In this document: positions 47,976-60,429 of the stretch, piece after piece
How positions within the stretch are numbered: the first letter of the stretch is position 1
Layout: every line of letters starts with the position of its first letter
NCBI GenBank assembly: GCA_035235625.1
Contig: CP141140.1
Location: 62,736,581 to 62,800,580 of the forward strand
Length of the DNA: 64,000 nucleotides
Reading direction: 5' to 3'
Source of the DNA: Saururus chinensis
Lineage: Eukaryota > Streptophyta > Magnoliopsida > Piperales > Saururaceae
Notes under the pieces: generated by a model
Databases searched by the model: none
Told to the model about the DNA's origin: nothing
Seen by the model: only the letters and a program-made list of their open reading frames with translations
Program-made: the position numbers and the translations under genes

Positions 47976-50900
47976 TAGTGCCAAAGATAGAGAAAGCATG
48001 TTTGGGGATGGGATAATTGAGAAAAAATGTTGAGGTGTAGACAATTGTCACCTCAACAATGTCTGACTTCTCATTTACTTAAATATTTCAAAAACTTTCA
48101 AACCTATTGTACTTCTCCTTTCCCCATTACACAAATGTGTTTCACGTACCTGCTCCAGGACTTACTCCATTGCTTGATGGCATGATGTCGACATGAGACT
48201 CCTCTTCCAAGTTCAACCCTTCCCTGCTTCCACAACTTACACGGCCGCCATCTCCTCCTCCTCCTTATTCTATTTCTTTCTTCTTTTCCTCCTCCACCTC
48301 TTCCTAACAATTAGCAAGCCGATGTGGCATGAATCACCTTATAGCCACAGCAAAGCTACAACCTTTTTGGCCCACAATCGTGACCTGTTTATGCCACCTC
48401 TTCCTCTTGTCCTCCTCCTTTTTCTCCTCCTCCTCCTTTTTTCCAAAAAGCCAGTGGATGGGGCAACACAAACCAATCATGGATGGGAAGAGTTGGTAGT
48501 GTGTAATGATGCTTAAAAAGCATCACTAAATGCGACACATCTGAAAAAGTATCATTAATAGAAGTACTATTAGCGATATTTTTTTTCCGTAGCTAATATT
48601 CTATTTTTTGCAACATTATTAGCGACGCATTATAATGCTTCGCTCTAACCATGAGCCTATCGTAAGGAACGCATTAGAGCCTTTTATATTTGACATCAAA
48701 GGTGCATATACTAGCATACGTTAGCACTAGTGGTACTGACGCTAATATGTATGTCATCGATCTCATGGATGAAGGGCTTCTATGCATTCTTTGCGCTAGG
48801 CTTGTTGTCCAAGCGGAACAGGAGTACTCTTCCTAGATGGACTGAATTGATCAATTGAAAGAGAGTGTTGGCGTGGGTCACATCCCTCGTGAACTCAAGA
48901 CACATGAGTAGGTCGGTTTGCATTATTGCTCATCTTATTGCATAGTTAACGCATCAGGTTATATTGGACCTTTTTCTTTTGAACGTGCTATATGTACCTT
49001 ACTTAACTCCTCTATCCCCGAAGCAAAGTAAAAAAAACTTCTCCCATTTATTATTTATTTTATACCCCATTTTTTTCCATCATTTTTATTCTACTTCCCC
49101 AATAATTGAAACCTAACTCCAACAATGGTAGTGGCGACAACAACCTCTCCCCCTTTTTTTTCTTTGCGACCAATGACATCTAGTTGTGGTGAGACCGCTG
49201 GCCAAATCTGGCTAGCCTAGCATCAAGTCAGGCCCAGGTTGCAGAGGCCAAGGTTTGCCTACCAGTGCTGGCCAAACCATGGCTGCACCTAGCCTAGTCT
49301 GGTCACACCTGGCCAGGCCGCGGTTGGCAGATCTAGCCACCACTAGCTTGGTCATGCATAGCCGCCATTGCTAGATTTGGTTGCAACCATCGGCCATTTG
49401 GCTTGCTACACTACTGATCGTAGATGTGGCCAAGATGGAGTCGGTGGGTAAGGGGAGGGAAGGGAAGGAGGGAGAAGGTATCCAGTAGAACTGTTATACC
49501 ATGTGGTTGTGCACATGTCCATTGAGGTTTTCACATGTAAACGCAAACTTATGCCTCAATTTATTCACTTTCAAATACATATAAATTAGTTACACATGTT
49601 AACTATTAGGTGGGCATATCTACCACGTGGCTCATAAAATACAGTTTCACTGAATAATTTTTCGGAAGGAGGGGAGGACAACGTAGTTGAGATTAGGTCC
49701 TCAGGAGCATGGTCGACTAACAACGATGCAGGCACTTGAGTAAAAAGAAAAAAGAAGGTATAAATTTTTTAATGGAACGTGTTTACATGCACCTTAAAAA
49801 AATACTTTTAGTACCCTTAATAACCCCATAAACTCTCTGATGAATTTATAAGTAAAGGGGTAGTACTTGAGGGGGATCATTAAGTAAAAGAAGGACAAAC
49901 AGCCAATATAGAAATGTCGTGGAACACAGGTCTCCCAATAAAAATTACTTATTGTATTAGTGTACGTATTATAAGAGACTGATGGCCACAGAGAAAGCTC
50001 ACGTGTACCTAATACTCCCTCTGTATCCCAAGTCAATAGTTTCATTTGATATTTCAAATAAAAAAGTTCTCACGTTAATAGTTTTATTTGATATTTCAAA
50101 ATAAACTAAGTTTAGATTATTTGAAAAATGTGGTTATTCAAACCTCATTTTTTTCTCTGTATCCCCCAAAAAAATAAATTTTTTTTTTACTTTCCTTCCC
50201 CCATCTTTCATCCCTTCTCTTTCAACTCCGGCATCGGCATGGTGCTGGCCAACTAGGGAGGCCAGCGGCCACTAGGCCGCCGTGCACAATGACTGTGGCA
50301 TTTGGCTGCAGCACACAACGGCCGCTGCTCACAGTGGCGTGGCAGCCTCTGGCCATTGCGCATAGTGGTGCAGTAGCTGCTGCTGGCCGTGCACAGCGGC
50401 CCAGCAGCAGCTGCTGGCCGTGTACAACATCCGTTAGTGCTGGCGGTCAAGCCCAGCGGCGCCAGTGCCATTGGTGGTCAGAGTTAGCAGCTGCCGGCAT
50501 TGGTGCCAACTCCGAAAAAGAAGGAAGAAGTGGGGAAAAAAAGAAATGGGAAAGAAGTGAAGTAGGGACTTAGGAGTTTTTAATAGAAAAAAGATAGGGT
50601 AAAACAGAAATAGGGGACATAGGGATAAAAGTGGGGTTCAAATAGTCACATTCTATTTGAAAAAGTTAAACACAAGTTTCTCTATCCGCTATGACATTTC
50701 GTGGAAGCTTTCCATGATTCCATCCATGTAACTATAAAAAAGAGTATAATGCTCCTTCGGTAGTGAGACTCTCCTGAGGTGCGAGCAGATCAGAAGCTCT
50801 TACTGAGACTCGAAATGAGGAAAGAACAATGCCCAGTGCTGAATTTCTCGGAGAAGAAAAACAGTGGGTTTTTCATGTTCCTTGCCACCGTGAGCCGAGC

Positions 50901-51087
50901 GTAAAGGATGTACAGAGAGCCTCCTTTAACTTGGTGGTCCTACTGTTCTTCTTCTCCAGGAAATTTAGCGTGTGTACTATACATTAGCGTGTGAACTATA
51001 TATCTTAAAAATAGATGCTCTCCATGCGTTCCATGTGCTCAGCTTAGAGCATAACACTAAAAACGCTTCCCAGGAGGAGGACAGGGG
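47976..51087. other. Intergenic; CACTA-like scraps and low-complexity DNA
   Basis: CACTA-style subterminal motifs (ATTAGCGATAT, ATTAGCGACGC) appear at about 48515-48640 without a clear end. An open frame at 48193-48516 is mostly Leu/Phe/Ser from C/T-rich DNA and resembles nothing. Stretches at 49130-49440 and 50225-50530 are GC-rich with CCGGC/GGCCA repeats. A phrase near 50010, ACTCCCTCTGTATCCCA, looks like a Stowaway/mariner MITE end, but the partner end was not found. No gene is seen. Confidence 0.4.
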
Positions 51088-51398
51088 TAGTGATGCTGCT
51101 AGGTCAAGTTTTGTCAAATCCGAACCCGATACTACATAACAAAGCTGTGACCTGAACCCGAACCCGACCCGTTTGACCCGAATAGAATAAAAAAATATTT
51201 TTTAAATAATTTTTTAAATTTTTCTTAATTTTTTTAAAAATATATAAAATATATAAAAAAATAAATTTATATTTATATTCGGGTTGGGTCAAGTTAGATT
51301 ACCTAAACCCGACCCGACCCATTAGGGTTATTTTTAGAAACTAAACCCAACTTATTAGGGTCGGGTCGGGTTTACCATTTACCCGAGTGGCATCCCTA
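51088..51398. mobile_element. hAT-like MITE (311 bp), sharp 8-bp target duplication
   Basis: A perfect 8-bp GACAGGGG flanks it (51080-51087 and 51399-51406). The ends TAGTGATGCTGC and GGCATCCCTA are imperfect inverted repeats. The interior is AT-rich with CCCGACCC/GGGTCGGG blocks near both ends. It is related to the element at 47481-47967. The 8-bp duplication fits hAT. It codes for nothing. Confidence 0.85.
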
Positions 51399-51406
51399 GA
51401 CAGGGG

Positions 51407-51898
51407 TGCGGTCCGGACCGAGTGGGTCGAGCAGCAGCTGATTCTGGCTCGGGTCGAGCGTGGGCTGCTTTGTGAACCACGCCGGCTTTAGCTCTGTGGC
51501 CGAGGGTCTGGTCCAAGACTGTCAGCTGGTCCTGCTGCCCCTGAAAAGCGACCAGTACAGAATGCAAGGTTGGTGAGCCAAGACATGAAGGCCGGCGTGG
51601 AGGTGAGGAGGAGGGATGAGGATGGTCACTTCGGAAAAGAGGACGTCTGTGAGGCGGTGGAGGCCGAGGACGAGACGGGGGAGTCGGTGAGGTCAAACCA
51701 CAAGAAGTGGATGGAGTTTTTCCAGGATGGGGAGGTTCACCGGAAGTTCCTGGCCGACTTTGTGGAGAACATGAAGAGAGTCATTTACACAGTTGGTTAG
51801 AAGGGTTTGAATTGGTGCTCAATTCTTCTACTCATTGTCTAGGTTGTTGTGATGGAGTACTGGTCATCTGTCCTTGTCATGAAAACTGGTCTAAGTCC
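51407..51898 (+). other. Unrecognised GC-rich stretch upstream of the P450
   Basis: An open frame at 51570-51800 encodes a charged sequence (EDVCEAVEAEDETGESV, then KKWMEFFQDGEVHRKFLADF). It looks more protein-like than random, but I do not recognise it. It may be a fragment of a gene that has lost the rest. A shadow frame lies on the other strand. Confidence 0.35.
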
Positions 51899-51906
51899 CT
51901 ATAAAA
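51899..51906 (+). promoter_or_regulatory. Possible TATA box of the P450 gene
   Basis: CTATAAAATA lies about 50 bp before the P450 start codon. That is close to where a plant TATA box with a short leader would fall. It could also be chance in AT-rich DNA. Confidence 0.4.
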
Positions 51907-51950
51907 TATCACATCCGTGAAGAAACAACCAGAAAGGCTTCCGAGCAACA

Positions 51951-53494
51951 ATGGAAGTGGAGCTCCAAACCTACGCCATTTACTTCTTCATTTCGTTGGT
52001 CTCCGCCCTCCTCCTCCGATCACTTGGAGCTTCATTAGCAGGCTCCAGTCCCGTGCGTCAGCCGCCAGGCCCCGTTGCACTCCTGGTCATCGGCCACCTC
52101 CACCTACTGCGTCCTATCCCCCACCAAGCCCTCCACCGACTCTCCCTGAGCCATGGCCCCCTCATGCGCATCCTCCTCGGCTCTGCGCCCTGCATCGTCG
52201 CCTCCGACGCTGACACTGCCAGGGAGTTCCTCAAGACCCACGAGATGTACTTCGCCTCCCGCCCTCAGACGGCCGCAGTCCGCTGCCTCAGCTACGGCTT
52301 GGCCGACTTCGTCTTCGCCTCGTACACGCCCTACTGGAAGTTCATGAAGAAGCTCTGCATGTCGGAGCTCCTCGGTGGCCGCACCATGGACCAGCTCCTC
52401 CACGTCAGGCGGGAGGAGGTTCGGCAGCTCGTGGGTGGCGTCCTTCGCCGTTCGGGGGAGAGCGTGGACCTGCGCAGGGAGCTAGTGAAGTTCACCAATA
52501 ACGTCGTCTCCAGGATGGCCATGGGCCGGACATGCATCGGAACGTTAGTGGGGGAGGTAGATGAGATGGGAGGCCTAGTGGAGGAGGTGACGAAGCTGTT
52601 GGGAGAGTTCAATCTGTCAGACTACGTGTGCATCTGCAAGAACCTGGACCTGCAGGGGATCCAGCGGAGGTGCACGAAGGTGCACCAGAGGTTCGACGTC
52701 ATTATCAACAAGCTTATTGGAGAAAGGAAGGCGAGTAGGAAGAAAACTGCAGATAAAGAAGTAGGCGTGAGGGATATTTTGGACATACTGCTCGACATGG
52801 CTGACGATGAAGAAGCAGAGATGAAGATCAGCACAGAGAACATCAAAGCTTTTATTCTGGACCTTTTAGTGGCCGGCACTGACACATCCGCCGTCACCAC
52901 CGAATGGGCCTTCTCCGAGCTCATCAACCACCCCCACGTCCTCAAGAAAGCCAGTGCTGAGATCGATTCTGTGGTGGGCAAGGACCGTCTCGTCGAAGAA
53001 ACTGACATTCCAGAGCTCCCCTACGTGCAGGCCATCGTCAAGGAAACGCTGCGGCTGCATCCGGCGGGGCCACTCATCTTAAGAGAATCCACCAGAGGCT
53101 GTACCATATATGGTTATCAGATCCCAGCCCAAACTCGACTCCTTGTAAACGTGTGGGCGATCGGCAGAAACCCCACGCACTGGGAGGAACCACTACTGTT
53201 CAACCCGGATAGGTTCATGGTGCGAATCATGGCGGCAATTGGACGCAAGTGGATGTTCGAGGGCAGCATTTCCATCTCCTGCCATTTGGTAGTGGGAGGC
53301 GGGGGTGTCCCGGGGCAAGCCTGGCTATGCAGGTTATGCAGACGGCAATTGCTACATTGATTCAGTGCTTTGACTGGAAGGCTGATGGCGGACCTGTTGA
53401 CATGGCTGAAGCACACGGTTTAGCACTGTCGAGATCGAAGCCGCTGGTGTGTGTCCCGATTCCCCGCTTGAACCCGTTCCCTTCGTTGGAATGA
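51951..53494 (+). pseudogene. CYP93-type cytochrome P450, intronless, with a late frameshift
   Basis: The frame from ATG 51951 has an N-terminal membrane anchor (about residues 8-25) and a proline-rich hinge (RQPPGP). It continues with the I-helix AGTDTS (about 308-313), the K-helix ETLR (about 365-368) and FNPDRF (about 417-422). Just after RFMVR (about 53225) the reading moves to another frame. There [20 protein letters not shown] leads into the heme site [10 protein letters not shown] (53283-53312) and a normal C-terminus ending [12 protein letters not shown] at 53494. One missing base explains it. Total length (about 514 residues) is normal. CYP93 enzymes are ER-bound flavonoid oxidases (flavone synthase II, flavanone 2-hydroxylase) or isoflavonoid enzymes. 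CYP93 genes usually have one intron near the I-helix; none is here. As it stands the product would lack the heme-binding cysteine. Exact subfamily not certain. Confidence 0.85.
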
Positions 53495-53516
53495 CATAAT
53501 TGCATTTGCTGGGGCT

Positions 53517-53890
53517 TAATTGACACAAAATCCTGTTGAATGCTAAAACACTACTCTTAATCTATGAAATATGTATTTTCAGATTTACCAAAATAAATCT
53601 GAAAACACAATAAGGGTGTTTTACCTCCGTTCTAAAATATGTGTATCTTTTGAAAAATAATTGCCTAAAATAAATGTTCCAGTTGATGAGTGCATCATGT
53701 GCTTAGTTAATTGTCACAAAATCCCTGTTGAATGCTAAAATGCTACTCTTAATCTATGAAATATGTATTTTCAGATTTATTAAAATATATCTGAAAACAC
53801 TTACCTCCTTTCTAAATTATGTGTATCGTTTGAAAAAAAAAATTGCCTAAAATAAATGTTGCATTTGATGAGTGCATCATGTGCATACTT
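53517..53890. repeat. Two-copy tandem duplication of about 190 bp after the P450
   Basis: Copy 1 (about 53517-53706) and copy 2 (about 53707-53890) share GTTGAATGCTAAAA, CTACTCTTAATCTATGAAAT and GATGAGTGCATCATGTGC. They differ at a few positions and by small indels. They would lie in the 3' UTR or terminator region of the P450 gene. Confidence 0.85.
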
Positions 53891-55574
53891 ATTTGTTAAC
53901 CACTTTCTCTTATCTCACTAATTTTTAAATATATTTTCTCACAAGCATCATCTAACAACCTTTTTTGGTGTTTATCAATGGAGAAGGATAATTCTTAACA
54001 TATTGTCCTAGTTTTTAAGTGATATCACGTGACTTAAATATTTTACTTCATCAAAATAAGACACTAACTTTAGGACTGATTGAGTATATATGATACAAAA
54101 TAAGCTTGTATTTTTTCATCTATTATGCAAATCTATTAAATATATTAAAGTTTAATACCCTTCAACTATGAGGGCTACCACAATGTCTCTAGTCCAAATA
54201 CATAAGTCAAACCAAAGAACTATAAGTTGTAGCTTTGATGAATAAGAAATTAAAACAAAAAACTAACGCAATAATTAAACATGTAACCACTTAAAGTGAC
54301 AAAAAGTAATTTTTATGTAAAAACCTAAATTGGTAAAAAACTAAAGTCAGCCTATCGCTTCAGTTGGATTCAACGCACCATGAAGCTTTAAACTTATAAG
54401 ACTTAAACTATTAACCTTTGTCCAAAACTAGAGATCCCTTCTCTTGCTCATTGTTGGCAACTAATGTCCTTCTTAGTACTTTACTTTTCTAGCTTGATCT
54501 TCGTCTTATTCACTAATACAACCTCTAATAAAACCTTTTTTGATTGAGTACTTATTGAAGCGTTTCAAAGTCCCTTCTTGGTAAGCCTCCAACAAATCTT
54601 CTTGTGGGTTATGATATGTGTGTCACAAAACTTTATCTTTAATTCATTAGAAATTTATGAATCAAAGCACTCACTCACCTTACAGTTGTCTTTCTCTCAA
54701 TTTGATCAAAGGCGATGAGAAATTTTTTTAATAGGCTCTCTATTTTTTGTGTCAAAAAATCATTCATTCTCTTGGATCCAACTTGTCACAATAAGCTCCT
54801 TAAATAGTAACATAAGTCAGCTAGGGTTTAGAGTTATAATTAGAAATAAATTATTTTTTATTTGACTTAAAAGAGGCAATTGCATAATCGATCAATCGAT
54901 CGGTCTACATGGCCTTGTTCTATTAACTCATTCTCGTGTGTGTGATCAATTATTTCACAATATGATCGATTGATCATTGTTCTAGGTTCATAACAAATCA
55001 TACTACCAATCGATCTATCTACCAAACAATCAAGCAATGGGTCTTCTGCCCAAAATTTCGCAAAACCCAAAAGCCCGATCAATCACTTGATCAAGGTCGA
55101 TCAATCGCTTTTGAACACTCAATATGATTTTTGTCCTTAATATCTAAATCTCATCCAAAATAGTCAATTAGGTTTTTCTTTGAAAATCTAAGTGTTTGTG
55201 TATGTGTATGTAAAAATTTACCTTGAAGGTTATCACTTTGATTAAGTCTTTCTCCTTAAACTTTAGAACACTTCAAATCCACTTTTCCAAATCAGTCAAT
55301 ACTAAATACGACTAAGTACATCATAAACCTTATCAGACTCCTAGGATTTCAAAACATGCATGAATTAGGAATAGTTTTGATCAAAGAAATAAAGTTAATT
55401 AGGTGACATATGCCCATATGTTCTAACAATCTCGGTATTTAGATATTTCTTGATATAACTACAAGTTATGAAAATGAAAAACTATCACTCTTTAACAATA
55501 TAATGTTTTGACTTTCACTTGTACCAAAATCACTCACTCCCTAAGACTTACCATTTGAAATTGATCTTGAAAAG
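53891..55574. other. Intergenic, AT-rich; no gene seen
   Basis: No coding trail is visible on either strand. A cluster of ATCGAT/GATCAAT words (CGATCAATCGATCGG near 54888, more at 54965-55110) stands out as a short diverged repeat. The style of the flanks suggests old LTR-derived DNA, but no ends were found. Confidence 0.4.
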
Positions 55575-57059
55575 TGTAACACTTTGTTTTCTAATTATGT
55601 CTAACCCGAGGAGTTAGGGATAATTATAAAATTTTGTATAAGTTTTAAAAATATTTTAAAAGATGAAATCTTGGTATATGGGTAGAGCTCGAAGTAACAA
55701 GCATAGCAAATTGAAGAACACACGAAATGGAGGTCAAGAGAGAAAGTGACGACCTCGAGAAGCATTTTTTATACATGGAACCCACTTGAAAAGAATGAAA
55801 TAATCTACCTTGAGCAGTCTAGTATCGTAGGGCATGTCGATATGAACTCAACAGTATCAAGAATGCATGAATCCTAGTTTAGGGTAAAAAAATACGAATG
55901 TTTAAAGATAAAGAATAAAAAGAAAAGGGCCGATGCACGCGATGCGTGGTACCACGTGTTGTGGTGCAAACACCATGCTCATGCATCATGAGCATGACAC
56001 CCGCAGTGCGACGTCGATTCTGTAGGCACTGCCGCCAAAAATAGTGGTGCCATTGTTTCAGCTTGCCAAATCCTATATAAGGGCTTCGAGGGTGTTTTTG
56101 CAAGCCTGCCTTCATTTTCTCTATTTCTGGTCATTCTGAGTCCAATTCAGACCATTCAAAAAGCGTTGTTTTCACTACAATAAAATGTATTATTAGCAAC
56201 GCATTTATTAGCGATGTAACTATAAGCGTCGCTAAAAACCTATACTAGCAACGCATAAAAAATCGTTACAAAAAAATAAACTATTCGCGACGCATATTAT
56301 TATGCGTCGCTAATAGTTATGTATTAGTGACGCTTAGTATAAAACATCGCTAATACTAATGATATTAACGTATACAAACGTCGCTAAAAATATATATTTT
56401 TTAATTAAAAACAGAAAAAAAATTATAAATATTAGCGACGCTTAATTCAAGTGTCGCTAATAGTCCAACTATTAGCTACGCTAATTACAAGGGTCACTAA
56501 TAATAAGACTATTAGCGACGTTTGGAACAAGCGTCACTAATAGTCCTGATATTAGTTATTAATTTAAAATAAAAAATAAAAGTACTAGCAATGTATAGAA
56601 CTATACGTCGCTAATACCTTTACTATTAGCGACGTATATATTATACGTCACTAATAGTATTTATTTTATTTTTTATTTTTAAAATAAAATAATTTATAAA
56701 AAAAATCTTAAAAAATTTATAATTATTTAATGTCCCTCTCCCCTCTCTCTCTCCCTCTCCTCTCCTCTTTCTCCTCTTTAAATAAGCATCGTAAATAGTA
56801 TTTGTAATAGCAACGGTTAATTATAAGCATCACGAATAGATTTATTAATTAATTTTATTTAATAAATAATTTTTAAAATTTTTTCATAAATATAATATAT
56901 ATTTTATTCAATATTCACTATTTGTATATATAATAAATAAATATTAAATTTTTAATAAAAAGTAGTGTTAATAATAGATTAAACTTTCACTATTTAGATA
57001 TAATATATTTTATTTCTTAATTTTTTTTATTATTTTTAAAATATAATTTATAATAAAAA

Positions 57060-59934
57060 AGAAAAAGAAGAGAGGGATCGAAGAGAGAGAGAGAAAGGGA
57101 AGAGTGAGATGGAGGATATAGAGGGTGAGGAGAGAGAGAGGAGAGGAGAGGAAAAGAGAGGAAAGGGAGAGAGAGAGAGGAAAGGGAGAGTGGATAGAAG
57201 AGAGAGGAAAGGGAGAGGAGAGAGAGAGGGGATAGAAGAGAGAGGAGAGGGAGAGAGAGAGGAGAGGGGGAGAGAGGGAGAGAGGAGAGGGAGAGAGAGG
57301 AGAGGGAGAGGAGAGAGAGGGGAGAGGGAGATTATATAATTTTAATTTTTTAAAGATTTTTTTATAAATTATTTTATTTTAAAAATAAAATAATAAAAAA
57401 ACTAAATACTATTAGTGACGTATTGAAAGAGAGAGAGGAGAGGGGAGAGAGAAGAGAGAGAGGGGAGAGAGAGAGAGAAGAGAGGGGTGAGAGAGAGGGA
57501 AAGGAGGAGAGGGAGAGGGAGAGAGAGAGGAGAGGGAGAGAGAGAGGAGAGGGGAGAGAGAAGAGGGAAGAGAGGGAGGGTGAGAGGAATTTTATTTTGA
57601 TTTTTTTAAAAAAAAATTATTAATATTTTTATTCTTGAAAATAAAAAAATTTAAAATAAAATACGAATAGCGACGTATAGCCATATACGTCACTAATACC
57701 TGTACTAATAGCGACGTATATGGCTATATGTCGCTATTAGTATTTACTTTATTTTATTTTCAAAATTAAATTTTAAAAATAAAAAATTGAAATTAGAGGA
57801 GAGGGGAGAGAGAGAAGAGCAAGAGGGGAGAGGGAGAGAGAGGGAAAGAGAGGAGAGGGAGAGAGGGAAAGAGAGGAGAGGGAGAGAGAGAGGAGAGGGG
57901 AGAGAGAGGGGAGGGTGAGAGGAATTTTATTTTGATTTTTTAAAAAAATTTATTAATTTTTTTTATTTTTAAAAATAAAAAAAATAAAATAAAATACTAA
58001 TAGCGATGTATAGCCATATACGTCGCTAATACCTCTACTAATAGCGACGTATATAGCTATACGTCGCAATTAGTATTTACTTTATTTTATTTTTTTATTT
58101 TCAAAATTAATTTTCAAAAATAAAAAATTGAAATTAGAGGAGAGGGGAGAGAGAGAGGGAGGGGAAGAGAGGAGAGGGAGAGAGAGAGAGGAAAGAGAGG
58201 AGAGGGGAGAGAGAGAAGAGAGAGAGGGGAGAGGGAGAGAGAGAGGGAAAGAGAGGGAGGGAGAGAGGGAAAGAGAGGAGAGGGAGAGAGAGAGGAGAGG
58301 GGAGAGAGAGTGGAGAAGGGAGGGTGAGAGGAATTTTATTTTGATTTTTTAAAATCTTTTTATTAATTTTATATTTTTGAAAATAAAAAAAATTAAAATA
58401 AAATACTAATGGCGACGTATAGCCATATATGTCGCTAATACTTGTACTAATAGCGATGTATATGGCTATATGTCGCTATTAGTATTTACTTTATTTTATT
58501 TTTTTATTTTCAAAATTAAATTTTAAAAATAAAAAATTGAAATTAGAGGAGAGGGGAGAGAGAGAAGAAAAGAGAGGAGAGGGAGAGAGAGAGGGAGGGA
58601 AAGAGAGGAGAGGGTGAGAGAGAGAGAGGGAAAGAGAGGAGAGGGAGAGAGGAAAAGAGAGGAGAGGGAGAGAGAGGAGAGGGGAGAGAGAGTAGAGAGG
58701 GGAGGGGAGGGTGAGAGGAATTTAAATTTGATTTTTTTAAAAAAATTATTAATTTTTTTATTTTTGAAAATAAAAAAAATAATTAAAATAAAATACTAAT
58801 AGCGACGTATAGCTCTATACATCGCTAATACCTGTACTAATAGCGATGTATATGGCTATACGTCGCTATTAGTATTTACTTTATTTTTTTTATTTTCAAA
58901 ATTAAATTTTAAAAATAAAAAATTGAAATTAGAGGAGAGGGGAGAGAGAGAGAAGAAAAGAGAGGAGAGGGAGAGAGAGGGAGGGAAAGAGAGGAGAGGG
59001 AGAGAGAGAGAGAGAGAGGGAAAGAGAGGAGAGGGAGAGAGAGAGAGAGGGAAAGAGAGGAGAGGGAGAGAGAGTGGGGAGGGAAGATGAGAGGAATTTT
59101 ATTTTGATTTTTCAAAAAAAAAATTATTATTTTTTAATTTTTTAAAATAAAAAATATAATTTAAATAAAATATTAATAACGACGTATAGTAATATACGTC
59201 GCTATTAGTACATGTATTCCCGACATATAGCCCTATACGTCGCTAATAGTTGTACTAATAGCGGCGTATATGGCTATACGTCGCTATTAATATTTACTTT
59301 ATTTTATTTTTTTATTTTCAAAATTAATTTTTAAAAAAAAATTATAAAAAATTGAAATTAGAGGAGAGATAGTGTGTAGGTAGATAGGAGGGAGAGGGGA
59401 GGGAAGAGAGAGAGAGATGAGAGGGGAGGGAAGAGAGAGAGAGGAGAGGGGAGGGAAGAGAGAGAGAGGATAGGGAAGAGAGAGGAGATGGAAGAGAGAG
59501 AGAAAGAGGGCGGAGAGGGTAGAGCGAGAGGGGGCAGAGAGGGTAGAGAGAGAGAAGGGGCAGAGAGGGTAGAGAGAGTGGGAGGGTAGAGAGAGAGGGT
59601 AGAGAGGGGGAGGGAAGAGAGAGAGATGAGAGGGGAGGGAAGAGAGAGATGAGAGGGGAGTGAAGAGAGAGAGAGAGAGGAGAGGGGAGCGAAGAGAGAG
59701 AGAGAGAGGAGAGGGGAGTGAAGAGAGAGAGAGGAGAGGGGAGGGAAGAGAGAGAGAGATGAGAGGGGAGGGAGAAGAGAGAGGAGAGGGGAGCGAAGAG
59801 AGAGAGGGGAGAGGGGAGGGAAGAGAGAGAGAGAGGGTAGGGAAGAGAGAGGAGAGAGGATAGGGAAGAGAGAGAGAGACAGAGAGGAGAGGGGAGGGAA
59901 GAGAGAGAGGAGAGAGAGGGAGGGGAAGAGAGGA

Positions 59935-59969
<35 letters not shown>

Positions 59970-60057
59970 GAGGGAGGGAGAGAGGAGAGTGAGAGGAGAG
60001 AGAGGGGGGAGAGAGAGGAGGAGAGAGAGGAGGAGAGGAGAGAGGAGAGAGAAAGAA
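57060..60057. repeat. Purine-rich GA tracts in 340-430-bp tandem units inside the CACTA element
   Basis: Blocks of GAGAGGGAGAG type, 100-700 bp long, are almost pure purine on the plus strand. They alternate with a spacer carrying GCGACGTATA-GC-ATATACGTCGC, an imperfect palindrome. The phrase AAATTAGAGGAGAGGGGAGA recurs near 57792, 58132, 58530, 58929 and 59356, giving units of 340-430 bp. The last GA tract (about 59360-60055) is the longest. Open frames here (Glu/Arg or Ser/Leu/Pro only) are repeat artefacts. Such mirror-like purine tracts can form triplex DNA. Confidence 0.9.
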
Positions 60058-60429
60058 AAAGTTAAAAAATATTATTAGTGATGATCTGAAATGGACGTCG
60101 TTAATAGCACTTAATTGGCGACGCTCATTCTTATGTTTCGCCACTAATATTATCTTTTTAAAAAAAATTATGCTATTAGCGACGGTTGGAACAGATCGTC
60201 GCTAATAGAGCAGTATTAGCGACTTTTTTTTCGGCTCGTCGCTAATACAATACTTATTAGCGACACTTTTTTACGAGCATCGCTAATAACTAAATTTTTA
60301 AAAAATATATATCTTTTAGCGGCGCTTCATGAAGCGTCGCAAAAGCAAAGTAGTTGCAATGCCTAACAGCATCGCAAATAAGCTTCTTTTAGCAACACTT
60401 CGTTTGAAGCGTCGCTAAATTAATTACCC

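Noticed and set aside
48193-48516. 107-codon frame with hydrophobic runs that could be membrane segments
   Set aside because: The runs come from CTC/CTT-rich DNA, there is no family resemblance, and a shadow frame lies opposite.
50010-50690. Stowaway/mariner MITE suggested by ACTCCCTCTGTATCCCA
   Set aside because: I could not find the matching inverted end or a TA duplication, so no element was called.
54880-55110. ATCGAT/GATCAAT cluster as a regulatory site
   Set aside because: The words are degenerate and uneven, no promoter or gene lies close, and it may just be an old repeat.
57109-60144. Open frames of Glu/Arg/Gly on the plus strand and Ser/Leu/Pro on the minus strand, up to 281 codons
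   Set aside because: They come only from GA/CT low-complexity tracts inside the CACTA element and have no start context or varied composition.
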